64,000 nt of DNA from Siphonodentalium dalli (taxonomy: Eukaryota > Mollusca > Scaphopoda > Gadilida > Siphonodentaliidae), in the NCBI GenBank assembly GCA_032622095.1, contig CP136061.1:45823797-45887796 (forward strand), read 5' to 3'. The translations under genes and the position numbers were made by a program. Shown here one piece after another: positions 21,960 to 33,253 of this stretch (the first letter of the stretch is position 1; each line of letters starts with the position of its first letter). The notes under the pieces are model-generated. The model saw only the letters and a list, made by a program, of their open reading frames with translations, was not told the DNA's origin and did not search any database.

Positions 21960-24640
21960 AGAAATCGAGAGCACTGTGATCAAACTCCAGGCAGAGTTAT
22001 CTCCCATCGCTCCGCTGAGACACCACTGCCATAAGGACATTAATTGGTAAGGATTTCTTACGTGTTTTTAGTTCTTATGTTTTAGGATTAAAATTGTCTA
22101 TGTCTGGCTCAGTTCATATTGTTCTTATCAATACCGAAAGAATTACCATTATTGCAAACTTAAAAAAAAATTTGGTGGTCAAAACAAGTTAATAGATGAC
22201 TAAATATAGTTCCGCGACGATATGTAAAAATAGATTTATCGTCTGCATCCTAGTGGCAGTGCTATATCGCAGTGATAACATAGAGGGCGCTGCATGGAGT
22301 TTGCACTGTGATAGCTTTGTTCCTTTATCTTAAAGTGAGAGGTCCGATTCATATGATTTAAATTGGTCGAAATTAGTATTACTTGTAATTGAAAAGCTCA
22401 CTTGAAGTAACTGGTTTTAGAATGTTAATGTATTTGTGGGTCTGTGGTCAATTGATCATTCAATAATGCATAAAAATTACATCTGTGTTTTGGTTAACTC
22501 CTATAGCTATACAAACATGCTCTTGTGAGTTTTTGGATAATTCATTAATTGAAATTTCCCTCTGATTTTACTCTGCTATAATGTGTGCCTCATCAATCAG
22601 TATATGTGTGTAAGCCTACTGACTAACGTCATATATGCCAGTGGCTGATTGTCTGTACTGTATGCAGGTTTACCTAAGATAGCATAGTTGAAGATTTAAT
22701 GAGTCAACGAGCATTCAACAATGATCAAATGCCTAGAATTACCAACATGAATAATTCTCACATTTTAGTGAGCTCTTCAAGTATGTGTAACCTCAGTTTG
22801 ACCAATGTAATTGTATTGTCCATCACTTGGGAGTTGGACAAAGTCTTATTTCCTAAAACAATGAAACCGTTGTTCTTAGTAAATATTACATGCACACCTT
22901 ATATGCGGTACACTATAAAAAAAAATCCAATGTATCATTTGAATTTAAACGGAAGTTCCGTTAATTTAGATCAATTTCATTGTATTTTACGGAAAATATA
23001 ATTTATATTGTTTACGCGCATTCCGTATTTTTATAGAAATGTATTGACAGCTAATTTGACTACATGCACACTGTGTCGTAAAATTGCGGATATTTTTAAC
23101 AGAACAGTGCAGACGACTTAATGCAGCTTGTAAACAAAGGACGATCAATTAGTTCAATGTTGCCGAGCCGGAAGATCGAGTCGGAGTTATTGTGTTATTG
23201 TTGTCACTACATAATTGCACCCATTTAATATTCTTTGGACGATACGTACCCCATGTTCCTGTGTTCTATGTGTGGCTTTTAATGGCTAAGACACTACGCC
23301 TGTGCTGTCTTATCAAGAAATCAACGAACCAACGTTCGAGCATTCAACATCAGACAATTAGCTGCGAGTTGGGCAGACGCTCGAACTATTGTAGGTTGAT
23401 TGCTTAATAACACAACGCGAGCGCGACTCTCTTAACTACTACATGAAATTGTTGCAATTTACATTAACAACTGTGTTTACATTCTTCTGTGGAAGTTGCG
23501 GTGGGGGAAATATGACAAATTTCTAATCAAACTTGCGGACGAAACTGTTCAACAAGAAATTCTGATAAATGGAGAATAATCCGATGTGTCAACAATGTTC
23601 CTTTAAGTAATGGTTAGAGCACGAGAATTGTTCTTTACCAGAATCAATTGAGTCGGAGACGAGATTTATTCTGGAAAAGAACAATTCGCGTGCTCTGACC
23701 GACTTAGAGCACAAATGATCCCACATAATGCAATAAACTAGAAATGTGCCGTGCGCTGGCCGCGATTGGACACAATAGCCGGTTAGCCACGCCAAAAACG
23801 TGATTAACATGAACTGAATGTGAATATATATGTCCGAAACAACACGGACTGTTCCCACTTTGAAGCGCCCGTGTGATTTGTTTGTTATGAGTTGCGGGTG
23901 CCTAACAATTGGATAATCATTGAACTATTCCTTCGCCAGCCTTGGGAATTGGGGTACTTTACCAAAAATCAGGGAACGATTGCAACAATGGGATTGTGCT
24001 CTAATAATAATAAAATGTTCAGACTTTGGACCGTGAATGAACTGTACAGAATAAATGTTATCCTTCCATTACCAACTCAGTTCTGCCCATAATTTACCTC
24101 ATCGCGTTCTTGTCATGACAAAATAGTACCCCCCCCCCCTTCATGTTAAGCTCGAACAAACATACCTTATTGCTTGATGTCGTCATAGGCGTAACTCGGT
24201 GATTGGTACGAACAAACCAAATATACCGACATATATATGTTTACACCAATCATTGCTGTCTCAAATAAAAAAAACATCCATGTGGCTTTTGACAAGGATA
24301 ATAGCTCAGCATATATTTGAAGTACACCACCCCTACCAAGTTGCCTAAAGTTGCTGTAATTGTGGATTTTGCCGTTTCCAAAAAGATAATGTATTTAAAT
24401 ATGATTACATTAGGATGGAAATTAATTGACGTGTAAATCATCCGCTCACATAAAATCACATTTCACAAGTTGTGAAAGTAAAAATATATTTTATCACAAT
24501 GTTTTCTCCTAATTACATGGAACATTATGTGCCCAAGTTAGCACACCAGTTAGATTATAAGACACCTACAGTATGGCCGTAAGATAGCGCTCGTTCCGAT
24601 AAATGAAGCATTTTGTGTTTATTTGTATGATGTCGATTAA
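21960..24640. other. Gene-free stretch with short repeats
   Basis: No gene is supported. A TAGAGGGCGCTGCATGGAGT element-like word occurs near 22280. A poly(C) run is near 24130. The hairpin at 23617-23695 is listed separately. Confidence 0.4.
23617..23695. repeat. 79 bp hairpin
   Basis: GAGCACGAGAATTGTTCTTT and its near-complement AAAGAACAATTCGCGTGCTC flank a short centre, with CCAGAATxAAT/ATTTATTCTGG extending the stem. Confidence 0.8.
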
Positions 24641-24651
24641 ACTTGACGAAA

Positions 24652-24882
24652 GATCCCGCCACTGGATATGGGAGTATAGTCCGCTATAGAAGAGTAAGGC
24701 AGTCGGGCTTCGACGTGAACCAGTATTATCGCTACCGATTTGACTATAGCTGGTTTACGTACAAGGAAACTTGGACTATATGGATATGTGCACTTTATAT
24801 TTAGGTTGTGTATCATGTTATGAATCTCTACTCTGGCTAACGCCCGTATAGATCATTTTCGACCATTATCCAGTGGCGGGAT
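24652..24882. repeat. Short MITE-like element with GATCCCGCCACTGGATA ends
   Basis: The left GATCCCGCCACTGGAT and right ATCCAGTGGCGGGAT ends are inverted. Internal CTGGTTTACGTACAAGGAAA matches a dispersed word (also near 63295), and CTCTACTCTGGCTAACGCCC recurs near 42183. Confidence 0.65.
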
Positions 24883-25377
24883 TTTTCTTAAAGTATAATC
24901 GGCATCATACAAATCAACACAAATTGCTACATTTATGGGAACTTTTTTGATATTCTGACCCATTCTGACAGGGAACTTTATAACATTGAACAAACAAGGC
25001 AGGGAATATATTTCTTTGTCTATATTTGTTCCTCGATACTCTACTTCAAAGTATGGCGTGGTTCCAGCTAGAAATTGCATGCATTTTAGGGACTTCAATG
25101 AACCGATATCGCAAAACAACATTGAACTAATTACCCTGGAGAAATTACAAAATTTTAAGCGGCTCAAAGCAAAATCGCACACAAAGTCACTTAAATAATG
25201 CAATCTCGAGTTCGGACCTTCGCCTACTGATGAATAAACTACTAAGCAACAAGTATTAACAAATAAATATATTCCCCGCATTATTTTTTCCAAGGTTTTG
25301 AACTGGTGGCATATGATCTCTAATGGCGTTAGCCAGGGCAGAGATCCATGGCATGATATACTTAGGTTGTTGTTCAC
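24883..25377 (-). CDS. Unknown ORF, copy 1 of a paralogous pair
   Basis: The longest frame runs from 25377 into the MITE at 24882. I do not recognise the family. Blocks CDFALSRLKFCNF, FEVEYRGTN, YSLPCLFNVIKFPVRMGQ and VDLYDADYTL line up in order with the ORF at 25582-26060. A likely acceptor, TTTATTCATCAG, lies near 25230, so the exon may start there instead of at the first Met. The C-terminal KIPPLDNGRK is encoded by the MITE terminus, so the true exon end is probably just after DADYTL. Either a tandemly duplicated exon of one gene or two gene fragments. Confidence 0.35.
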
Positions 25378-25581
25378 ATCCTAGCACATTACAGACCTCT
25401 GCGATGAATTGTCCGCAAATGTCCAGGTAAATTTGTCAGCGTTTGAACGGTACTATTGGGTCTATTCCAACGGATGGAGCAATTCGTGCCTTGAAAAACC
25501 ACACGATTATCACACACATTGGTTTGCGTGACCTGTCAACACATTCACTCATCTCATATTAATTACTCAACAAAACAACCA

Positions 25582-26060
25582 TTAGCTGTTGCTATTATTG
25601 TAATGGGTGCCGTTATGAAAATTCCAAAGCGACCACAACAACGTGTAATTTGCGTCATCATGCTTGTAGAGAAGAATTGAGCTAACAGGCCTGACAAATG
25701 TGACTGTTTGGGGACATGGGGACAGTGTTAGGCAATAGCTACCATAGCGCACCACCCGTGCTACATTTCTGACTCGATAGGGTACCAGTCTGTAACTTTC
25801 TATAATTAGCGCGGGTTTTTGTCCCAACAACAATGGCGAACTCGCCCCCACACCAAATTCAAATGTGTTATGCCCTTGGAGCAGAATTCCCTCACTAAAA
25901 TAAAATTGACAGAACGGAGGTTGAGAGCTAGTTGACGATGTGTCCCGCAACTCAGCAAAACGGCAGCCAATTACAACTATTGTGTACGGTACGAAATTAC
26001 ACAAACTGTGTTCGATATCTTGTGTGCTTGATAAGTATAATCGCTTAGTATATTCGCTTA
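25582..26060 (-). CDS. Unknown ORF, copy 2 of a paralogous pair
   Basis: Blocks CNFVPYTIVVIGCRF, FEFGVGAS, SYRLVPYRVRNVARVVRYG and HDDANYTL correspond to those of copy 1. The frame extends upstream into the 72-81 bp tandem repeat (26085-26430), which is translated only as repeat and is probably not coding. Two Cys in the first block are conserved between copies. No known domain or catalytic motif is recognised. Spacing between the copies is about 200-500 bp, both on the minus strand. Confidence 0.35.
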
Positions 26061-26084
26061 GTATAGATCCATCCATTACCATGA

Positions 26085-26430
26085 TTACACAGCAGAATAT
26101 GATTTTATTAGATGTGGCACTGTCGCTTAGTACATGTATAATCGCGTAGAACAAATCCATCCATTACACAACAGAAAATGATTTCATTAGATGTGGCACT
26201 GTCGCTCAGTATAATCCGTAGTATAAATCCATACATTACACAACGGAATATGATTTCATTAGATGTGGCACTGTCGCTCAGTATAATCAGTATAACCCGT
26301 AGTATAAATCCATACATTACACAACAGAATATGATTTCATTAGATGTGGCACTGTCGCTCAGCAGAATCGCGTAGTGCAAATCCATCAATTACACAATAG
26401 AATATGGTTTTATTAGATGTGGCACTGGTA
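26085..26430. repeat. Tandem repeat, five units of 72-81 bp
   Basis: The word GATGTGGCACTG recurs at about 26111, 26190, 26262, 26343 and 26416, with TACACAACxGAATATGATTT preceding it in each unit. Confidence 0.9.
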
Positions 26431-26570
26431 TTTGGTATATACATGTATATATTAATATCACGTCCACAAATTGTGGGTAAAATGTCGCTGGTAGCAGCGG
26501 TATTATCGAGGCATCAAGGGAGATAAACCATGTTAGGCTTTCTTTCCATCTGCTGACGAGGCTTACGACT

Positions 26571-26960
26571 TTAATGGGGGAGGGGGTTCAAGTGACAGTT
26601 TTTGGATGGGGATTTCCATGCAAATCTCCGGAGCAAAAGTTATGTATTAAGCAGTTGTCCGGGAACCAAAGCTGGCATGTCACCTAACAGTCCTAATATT
26701 TAACTGGCTTGTGCGCTAGGTAAATTATAAAATGTTGCAACAAATATATTTTTGAGAATTTTTTTAAGGAATTACATCACATGACCTACATTTTAAAAAT
26801 CAATATAAAATTAAAAAATACTTACACCAACATTATAATGGAACATGGACCCGCCAGATAAATAACCGTTGTTTCTAACGCCCATCAAGTTACACTCAGA
26901 AGGGTGTGCAACTCTGTAACTGTAATCCCCATTCAATTTGTCACTTGACAACCCCTTTAA
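26571..26960. mobile_element. TTAA-ended MITE, family A, copy 1
   Basis: Starts TTAATGGGGGAGGGGGTTCA AGTGAC and ends GTCACTTGACAACCCCTTTAA; long inverted ends also include GATGGGGATTTCCATGCAAA. The second copy is 45511-45914. TTAA target sites are the mark of piggyBac-type transposition; no transposase is present. Confidence 0.7.
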
Positions 26961-27039
26961 GGATTATGGAATCTCGATTTTCAAATGTGTCAACAGTGAT
27001 TGAAAAGAGTCAGCGCAGTCAGAGGGCCATGATCACATA

Positions 27040-27074
27040 TCGCTCTCTCTCTCTCTCTCCTCCCTCCCTCCCTC

Positions 27075-27124
<50 letters not shown>

Positions 27125-27125
27125 A
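27040..27125. repeat. (CT)n / (CCT)n microsatellite
   Basis: Low-complexity CT with an internal CCCTCCCT patch. Confidence 0.95.
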
Positions 27126-27147
27126 TAATATAAAATGTGTTAGGCAC

Positions 27148-27269
27148 AATGCAAACTCTTATATATGCGAGGCGACAAATGGTTGACGATCGACTCTCAT
27201 ATATAAGAGAATGCATTGGCACAGGGTTTTCGCAAAAAAATCAGGAAGCTCCAGTCACGGACCGGTTAA
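27148..27269. mobile_element. Partial copy of hairpin MITE family H2 (right half)
   Basis: Contains the palindromic CTTATATATGCGAG .. CTCATATATAAGAGAATGCA block, then CAGGAAGCTCCAGTCACGG and a GGTTAA end, as in the copy at 47064-47278. Confidence 0.7.
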
Positions 27270-27464
27270 CCGGGTTTCACGATTCGGTAGCGATTAGTAT
27301 TAAATCGCAATAACACGTGACACCCGATGTTAGGATTGAGGCAAAGATTATTGACGAAATAACTGGGATTTTTGAAGAAGTGCTTTATACTATTTCTTTG
27401 GCTCCGCACCTTCGTCCGTTTGACCACGTGCTTCTGGTCCACAATCAATAGAAATAGCAAACAT

Positions 27465-27600
27465 CAAACATCGATATCTAATCACTCTGAGCTTTGATGA
27501 GTGGGTTCCTCGACTCGAATCAAATATGTTTTACCCCCGAAGCCAAAGTAATAGTAATTTAGGAGCGTCTGATCGAATTGAGTACTTTCACGCTATTTAT
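27465..27600 (-). repeat. R1 fragment
   Basis: Reverse-complement R1 text GGGTTCCTCGACTCGAATCA followed by ACCCCCGAAGCCAAA. Confidence 0.75.
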
Positions 27601-27824
27601 TTGTATTAAAAGTCAATAACAATGGTGAAGACTAACTGTTATATATGGCAGGATGGCACATATATATTTAGTCAATTATAGTGATTTGTAAAATAGATAG
27701 TGGAACAGGATTGGAAACAAGAGTGAACAAGGAATTCATTTGGGATGGTGTTCTTAATAAAAAATGAAGTGGGGTGGTGGGTACATTGTGGTCGGAATTA
27801 TTTTTCTTCAGACCCCCCCCCCCC

Positions 27825-28105
27825 CCCTCGCTTCAGGGGTAAAACATATTTGATTTGAGTCGAGGAACCCACCCATCAAAGCTCAGAGCGATCAGATATT
27901 TTTTTTTTAATTTGTTATTTCTCGAGATGTGTAGTTATTGGTGGCCTGGTAAACAGTCGTCAAACCGACAGTCTCGGACCAAATTGCGTATAATCGATTC
28001 TGATAACTGAAACAAAATTTGTTGTTGTTGTTGGAATCTGATGATATGGGGACTATCGAATCGGATTGAGTACCTTTACAGCTTTGATGCCTAAATATAT
28101 TATAT
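27825..28105 (+). repeat. R1 copy whose right part is duplicated on the far side of the LINE
   Basis: Plus-strand R1 from GGGGTAAAACATATTTGATT to AATCGGATTGAGTACCTTTA, then ACAGCTTTGATGCCTAAATA. The 165 bp from 27941 recur at 40175-40343. Confidence 0.8.
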
Positions 28106-28599
28106 ATATCTTTATTATCCTCCATGAATGGAGATTCATATATATAAATATTTATATTAGCCTACATATATGTGAACAAACACTAATTGATACATAACAT
28201 AGTGTATCATAAAATATAAAATGGTAAATATATATACAACAAGACAATCACAATCGTTCATAGGCGGGCTACATGTGTGTACCACGCATACACATGCGCG
28301 CGAACCTGCTAACATATATTACATGTACACAAGTGATTAATACACTCACACAGGCACATATGCAAACAGACATCCGCATATAGACTTCCATTCATATATA
28401 CCACAGCGACAGGCATACAAAACGACGGCCAGACATAAAGGCATATAAATACGACAAACAAACTGGAAGTCTTATATGTATAGGCAGACATACATATGTA
28501 CATACACACAAAGGGACGAACAATGTAACAAAATTAGCCAGTTGGTCAGATTAACAAGAGTCTGGCCTAGATCTGAATGCGCACAACTTCATGTTATAC

Positions 28600-29676
28600 G
28601 GTCGAATAGTTAATAATTGTGCGATATAATCAGGACTTAACGCCAAATGATCAACATATGCTTTCCAAAGGAATGCAGCTTTATTCACGAGGAAATCTAG
28701 TAGTCTGTTTTCTTCTACTTAGAGAGCACCGTATGTTTTCATGTATACCTGATAATAGAACGCGCGTTTTAGATTATCCGTCCAGTTTGTCATACTGGAG
28801 ATAAATGTCAACATGAAATACGTTTAGTAGTTCGAATTCAAAATTATTTCGATCATCGCAAAGTGAAGAACATTCGATTAAGGCATGTTTGACAAGATCT
28901 TTATATTTCTTGTCACATAATACGCAAGTTTCCTCTTTTGCTTCCAGGATACAAATATAAGGCGACCAATCATTAAATATGATTTTCTATGGTTTGGGTA
29001 TTTGTGACAATTTTCTTATATCCGGGACATGTCTAGCGTTGGATGGATGGCAGAGAACCTGGCAAGTCGAGTATCCTCATTTACGCTCAGTTCCCAACAT
29101 TCTCTATTTACTCTTGACCATGATTCTTTTATCGCACATTTCCAAGAGGATTTCGTCGGGAAAATTGCATGTCCGATGTAGTTTTCAAGGGTATCTGTCA
29201 TGCTATATTTGTCAAGAGTGCAGATAATGTCAGATATGTAACTTGATGATGAACATTTAGTATCAACGACGTACTGATATAAGCGTGTAAGAAATACATC
29301 TTTCACTGTTTTCGAAGATCTTAAGTTGCACAACGAACCGAAGAATGACAAGTTACGTTTTTCGATATGTGATACCATAGACGAGGTTCCAACCAATGCT
29401 TGAGCAATAATCGTTTTTGTACGACAATGAAGGCCCTGGTAATACTTTAAGCAGAACCTATGTGTTCTCTCAAGACGATCCACGTGATTTTTGTTTAAAT
29501 TCCATAGGAGTTCTGAACCGTAAAGACCTTTAGGTATAACCACGGACGAATATATCAATGAGCAACTTTTTGGGGTCATACCACATGTGTAAAGGCCGGC
29601 GTTGTTTAGCATCATAAACGTGCTATGAGTCTTATCGCATATATTATCAGGGAATATCGCATTAAAGTCATATATA
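28600..29676 (-). pseudogene. LINE ORF2 C-terminal part
   Basis: The frame from the Ngaro border to 29016 holds IPKGLYGSELLW, HVDRLERTHRFCLKYYQGL and RTKTIIAQALVG, a post-RT block typical of this LINE group. Beyond the stop at 29016, in another frame near 28950-28870, a CVLCDKKYKDLVKHALIEC motif (CX2CX9HX4C) marks the terminal zinc-knuckle. Removing the Ngaro element brings this part back into the reading frame of the RT part. The clade is probably within the CR1/Jockey-like APE LINEs, but I cannot fix it. Confidence 0.75.
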
Positions 29677-30035
29677 CACAGCTTTGGGCAAGGTACCATA
29701 GCTAGCTTTATGCAAAGACTCCCAAACCATATTTTGTCGTATTCTGAGGTAAACAACAGTAGGGGTAAGGTCAAGGCTGTCGTAATTAAGGCCGGTACGC
29801 TGAGGGCCAATCGCTGAGGCGAAGATAAAGGTCAGTGGGGTTCAGCCAATCAGAAAGGGAGTTACAAAAATAGTCTTCACTGGATGACTAAATGAAATAT
29901 TCCTAATTCGATCTTTTGCGTAGAGAATCTAAAGAGGGAAGTCGTGTTTATATTACGGGAACAAAAATTATTTAACTTAACATTTATTCAACACGTTAGA
30001 CTTCCCTTATTTTCGAAAACACATAATTTTCTTTT
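29677..30035 (+). repeat. Ngaro repeat A1
   Basis: Begins CACAGCTTTGGGCAAGGTAC, ends CACATAATTTTCTTTT; matches 36831-37189 over its whole length. Confidence 0.95.
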
Positions 30036-30268
30036 TTCTTCTTGCGGCCCATTCGTTCGTTAACCGGCGTTCAGCGTCCTTTTGACACATCGATAGTTGG
30101 ACTAATCCATTTATAGAGCGCCATATTTAAAAAATAATTTGCACTCAGTTGCGGTATTTTATTATTTTTTAAATTTTATGGAACTTTTCGAACGTTTTTT
30201 CGGCCGCAAGTGTTTTACTACGCAAAAGCAATTACCAGGTCGTTATCTGACCTGTTATATCTCTGTTC

Positions 30269-30967
30269 ATGGCTCCCTTTGAGGGGTTGAAGGTTTTGGT
30301 GTGGGGTCATAGTTTTGTTCGGCGTTTGGGGACTGATTTTTTACAACTTCCGCCCCTCACCAATGCCTTCAATTCTTTCAATCTGGACACCAATAAAAAA
30401 TCGGGGGCTTTTGAGATCAAATTGTTGGGTACAGGTGGGGCGACAGTACAACATTTGCACCAGTCCGTCCTGAGCGAGGTGGCGAGTTTCGCGCCTCACA
30501 TTGTCATTTTACAGATTGGTGGCAACGAACTCTCGCTCCCCGGCTCAGACAGCGTGACTGTGGCAGCCAAAATTCTGACCTTGGCACGGAGGTTGGTACG
30601 GGAATTGGGGGTGAAACTGGTATTTATAGGGCAGTTATTTCCACGTGCTAAGCTCAGTCTCAGGGTCAGGTCCAGGCGTAACAGTCGCCCCACTTGGATT
30701 ACCTCTCCAAAGCCGCCCCATGTATATAATGGACAGATGTCTTATGTGAATCGGTTGCTCCGGAAATTTTGCAGAGCAATGCCGCCTCTGCTACATTCGC
30801 AGTTGGCGTTTTGGCCACATTTTGGTCTGGGCAATAAGGCCCTCATGAAGTTGTTACCTGATGGCATCCATTTAAATGAGGCTGGTTTGAAATTGTTCTA
30901 CCGTAGTGTACGGGGTGCTATTTTGCATGCGGTGGGTCGATTTAACGACCCATCATTTACCCGGTAG
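30269..30967 (+). CDS. Ngaro ORF1: SGNH/GDSL-type hydrolase
   Basis: The 232-residue protein has the SGNH blocks: WGHSF with the candidate nucleophile Ser15, Gly residues in GTGG at 54-57, GGNEL with Asn86, and LPDGIHLNEAG with Asp198 and His201. Such esterase-like ORFs are known in a subset of Ngaro elements; their role in the element is not settled. It follows A1 and an AT-rich leader (30036-30268) and is separated from gag by ~820 bp. There is no signal peptide, so action in the cytosol is likely. The ATG at 30269 is the first in frame. The coding sequence is GC-richer than flanking host DNA, as are the other Ngaro ORFs. Confidence 0.88.
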   Translation: MAPFEGLKVLVWGHSFVRRLGTDFLQLPPLTNAFNSFNLDTNKKSGAFEIKLLGTGGATVQHLHQSVLSEVASFAPHIVILQIGGNELSLPGSDSVTVAAKILTLARRLVRELGVKLVFIGQLFPRAKLSLRVRSRRNSRPTWITSPKPPHVYNGQMSYVNRLLRKFCRAMPPLLHSQLAFWPHFGLGNKALMKLLPDGIHLNEAGLKLFYRSVRGAILHAVGRFNDPSFTR

Positions 30968-30999
30968 GGCCACATATTTGGGCCCTGGCGTTTATTACA

Positions 31000-31759
31000 T
31001 ATACCACACAGTAGGAACGGGTGGCTGCTCCTTGTAATACTCGGTTGCATACTTACCAAATCAAAAGACATTCAACCATGTTCCGGACTGCCATTCGATA
31101 AATCATAACAATATTCCTATATTTCATTCACCATGACACAAGTCCATGGTATTACTGTTCTCGTCAGGGGATAATTTTTCGATATTTGTTTGTATCCTTA
31201 TAACGGGCACAGGTTTGTCGATCAGTCATCAGCTCCCTCGGCGACATCCGGCGGACAGGAAAAGAGAGTTTCGGTGGGTACGCTGCCTCTGTTTTTTTGG
31301 TTTTTTTTTTTGTTTTTTTTTTTTTGCCGGCCTAATAGCTGGTCTTACAAATTTTCCTCCCTGATACCGGTATGCACCCTCCTTATTCTCCTGAGTTGTC
31401 CACGAAGGCAGACGGGCATTTAGAACCGTTCATATTGACGTGTACTTCATATGTAGACTCAGACGAGTGGCTCATTTAGAGGCTTTTAGGGTCCAATAGG
31501 ACTCATTCGTGTCCAATAGGACATAGGAGTGTCCAATAGGACACGGGAGGGGGCTACATGTGGTATAAGGTTTGTTGTTTGGGAGATACTATTTTTTATA
31601 TAGATACGGTGCAGTACCTGTTTTACCGAAATTCTCTTCCCCTGACAACATTCCGTCCAGCAGGCAAACAAGTAGCGAGCCCGGCGCGTATAGTCTCGGG
31701 GGAGGTGACTAACAGGTGAGATGTCACTAGAGACAATTGGCAGCTCAGTTTGACACTTT
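31000..31759 (+). other. Ngaro inter-ORF region
   Basis: Non-coding. It has a poly(T) run near 31290-31325, three GTCCAATAGGAC words at 20 bp spacing (31491, 31511, 31531), and one GGC..CAAGTAG..GCC weak hairpin at 31663-31681. Confidence 0.7.
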
Positions 31760-31789
31760 ATGGTTTATGGGCCAATTCTTATTGCAGAA

Positions 31790-33253
31790 ATGGGTCCCAA
31801 ACGGTCTGGCCGACATGCACTCACCACAGGCAAGAAACGGCGAACTCGAGTAGAGGATTTGCATGATGATCTGTCAACATTTTTCGAGCCATCAGCGACA
31901 GACCGGGTTTCAACCCGCACCAGACAGCGTCCGATCTCAACTCAGTCTCCCACTGGCATTACCGGTGCGGCTACAGTGACTACGGTGTCATCGGGACCTC
32001 GCACAGAGGCCTCTACTGGTGGTGCTTTACTTCCACCTCCCACTTTTCCGTGGCAGACATGGTACTCGCCGGAGTCCGGACCGAGGGCAGTCAGGAGACC
32101 ACGCTCTTCGTTGGCCCCTCCAACTACTGTATGTTACGACCCACCTTTGACAGTAGCTGCCATTACCAGTGCCACGGGCGACCATGACTTTTTATCGGCT
32201 TACCATCTCGACCCTGGTTCTCCAATTTCACCATCCACAGCTAGGGGACAGCAATGGCAAGCTCTTCCGCTATCCACTGTGCCTCAGTCGAGACAGAGCA
32301 TGCCCATTTATAGCGTGTCGTCCAACCAGTTATTGGGCAGTCGGCCGATTACTAGCCTCTCACACAGCCCGGCAGCCAGAATGCCACTTTTTTCTTCGGC
32401 AGGATTTGGACAGCCTTCCCACAGCCATAGCAGCTCTCAGTTACCAGGTGCGGGCCATTTAAATCTACCGTTATTGTCATCACTAGCTGAACAATTGGTC
32501 GCTACGTATGTCAAAGCCGCACATAGTGATCCCAACTCCCAGTACACACCACCCCTGGAACCATGCGCCGAGGTCCTCACATCTCCGTCGATTCCACTCG
32601 AAGATCAGGTTCCCCAAAAAATTAAAGAAAAAATCTGGGCGGGGGAATTTATTGACTTCCAGGTGTTGTTGCCATCCAACAATTCTTCACCGGGGTACAC
32701 CTTAGCCATGGAAGGTTTGCATAATAACACTCCTGTGTTGGCTTGCCACCCAAAGCCTACCAAAGATATACACAATTTTGATGATTGGGCAATAGCTTTT
32801 GAAACTTTCATGGCGGTATATCTGGAAAAGAACGGGGACCCGGCCAACCTTGTGGCCCGGCAGATGTTAAAATATCAATCTAACATACGCACGATAGCGC
32901 GCGGTAGGGGTAATTGGGCCCAATACGATAGAGAGTTCCGTAAACTTAAAGAGCGCCATCCCATAAATTGGAGCGACATCCACCAGATGCTGTGGATGGA
33001 CGCCCGTTTCGACAAACACGCCACTGACAAACAGCCAGAGGCTACAAAACATAACATTCCATCCAAGCAGAAAGCTACCACAGTTCCTCGTGGTTTCTGC
33101 GTAAGGTTCCACACCGGCTTGGTGTGTACTGGGTGTGTTTATAAACACGTTTGCTACAAATGCAATATGGGCTCTCACCCGGCAAATTTCTGTCGTCAGC
33201 ATTTTCGGAGTGGCAAACGTGGTAAATTCGGGTACGGAACATCTAAACGTTAA
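31790..33253 (+). CDS. Ngaro gag-like protein with CCHC knuckle
   Basis: The frame is open from 31760, but the Met at 31790 (MGPKRSGRH) starts a more typical basic N-terminus. The first ~240 residues are Ser/Pro/Thr-rich and probably disordered. A folded central part with SLAEQLVATYVKAAHSD and FDDWAIAFETFMAVYLEK resembles DIRS/Ngaro capsid regions. Near the end CYKCNMGSHPANFC is an exact CX2CX4HX4C zinc knuckle (residues 465-478 of the longer frame), expected to bind element RNA. It ends in a Lys/Arg/Gly-rich tail. It overlaps the next frame by about 119 bases. Confidence 0.85.
   Translation: MGPKRSGRHALTTGKKRRTRVEDLHDDLSTFFEPSATDRVSTRTRQRPISTQSPTGITGAATVTTVSSGPRTEASTGGALLPPPTFPWQTWYSPESGPRAVRRPRSSLAPPTTVCYDPPLTVAAITSATGDHDFLSAYHLDPGSPISPSTARGQQWQALPLSTVPQSRQSMPIYSVSSNQLLGSRPITSLSHSPAARMPLFSSAGFGQPSHSHSSSQLPGAGHLNLPLLSSLAEQLVATYVKAAHSDPNSQYTPPLEPCAEVLTSPSIPLEDQVPQKIKEKIWAGEFIDFQVLLPSNNSSPGYTLAMEGLHNNTPVLACHPKPTKDIHNFDDWAIAFETFMAVYLEKNGDPANLVARQMLKYQSNIRTIARGRGNWAQYDREFRKLKERHPINWSDIHQMLWMDARFDKHATDKQPEATKHNIPSKQKATTVPRGFCVRFHTGLVCTGCVYKHVCYKCNMGSHPANFCRQHFRSGKRGKFGYGTSKR

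Noticed and set aside
28979-29227. Plus-strand ORF over the LINE tail
   Set aside because: Antisense of the LINE ORF2 C-terminus on the minus strand.
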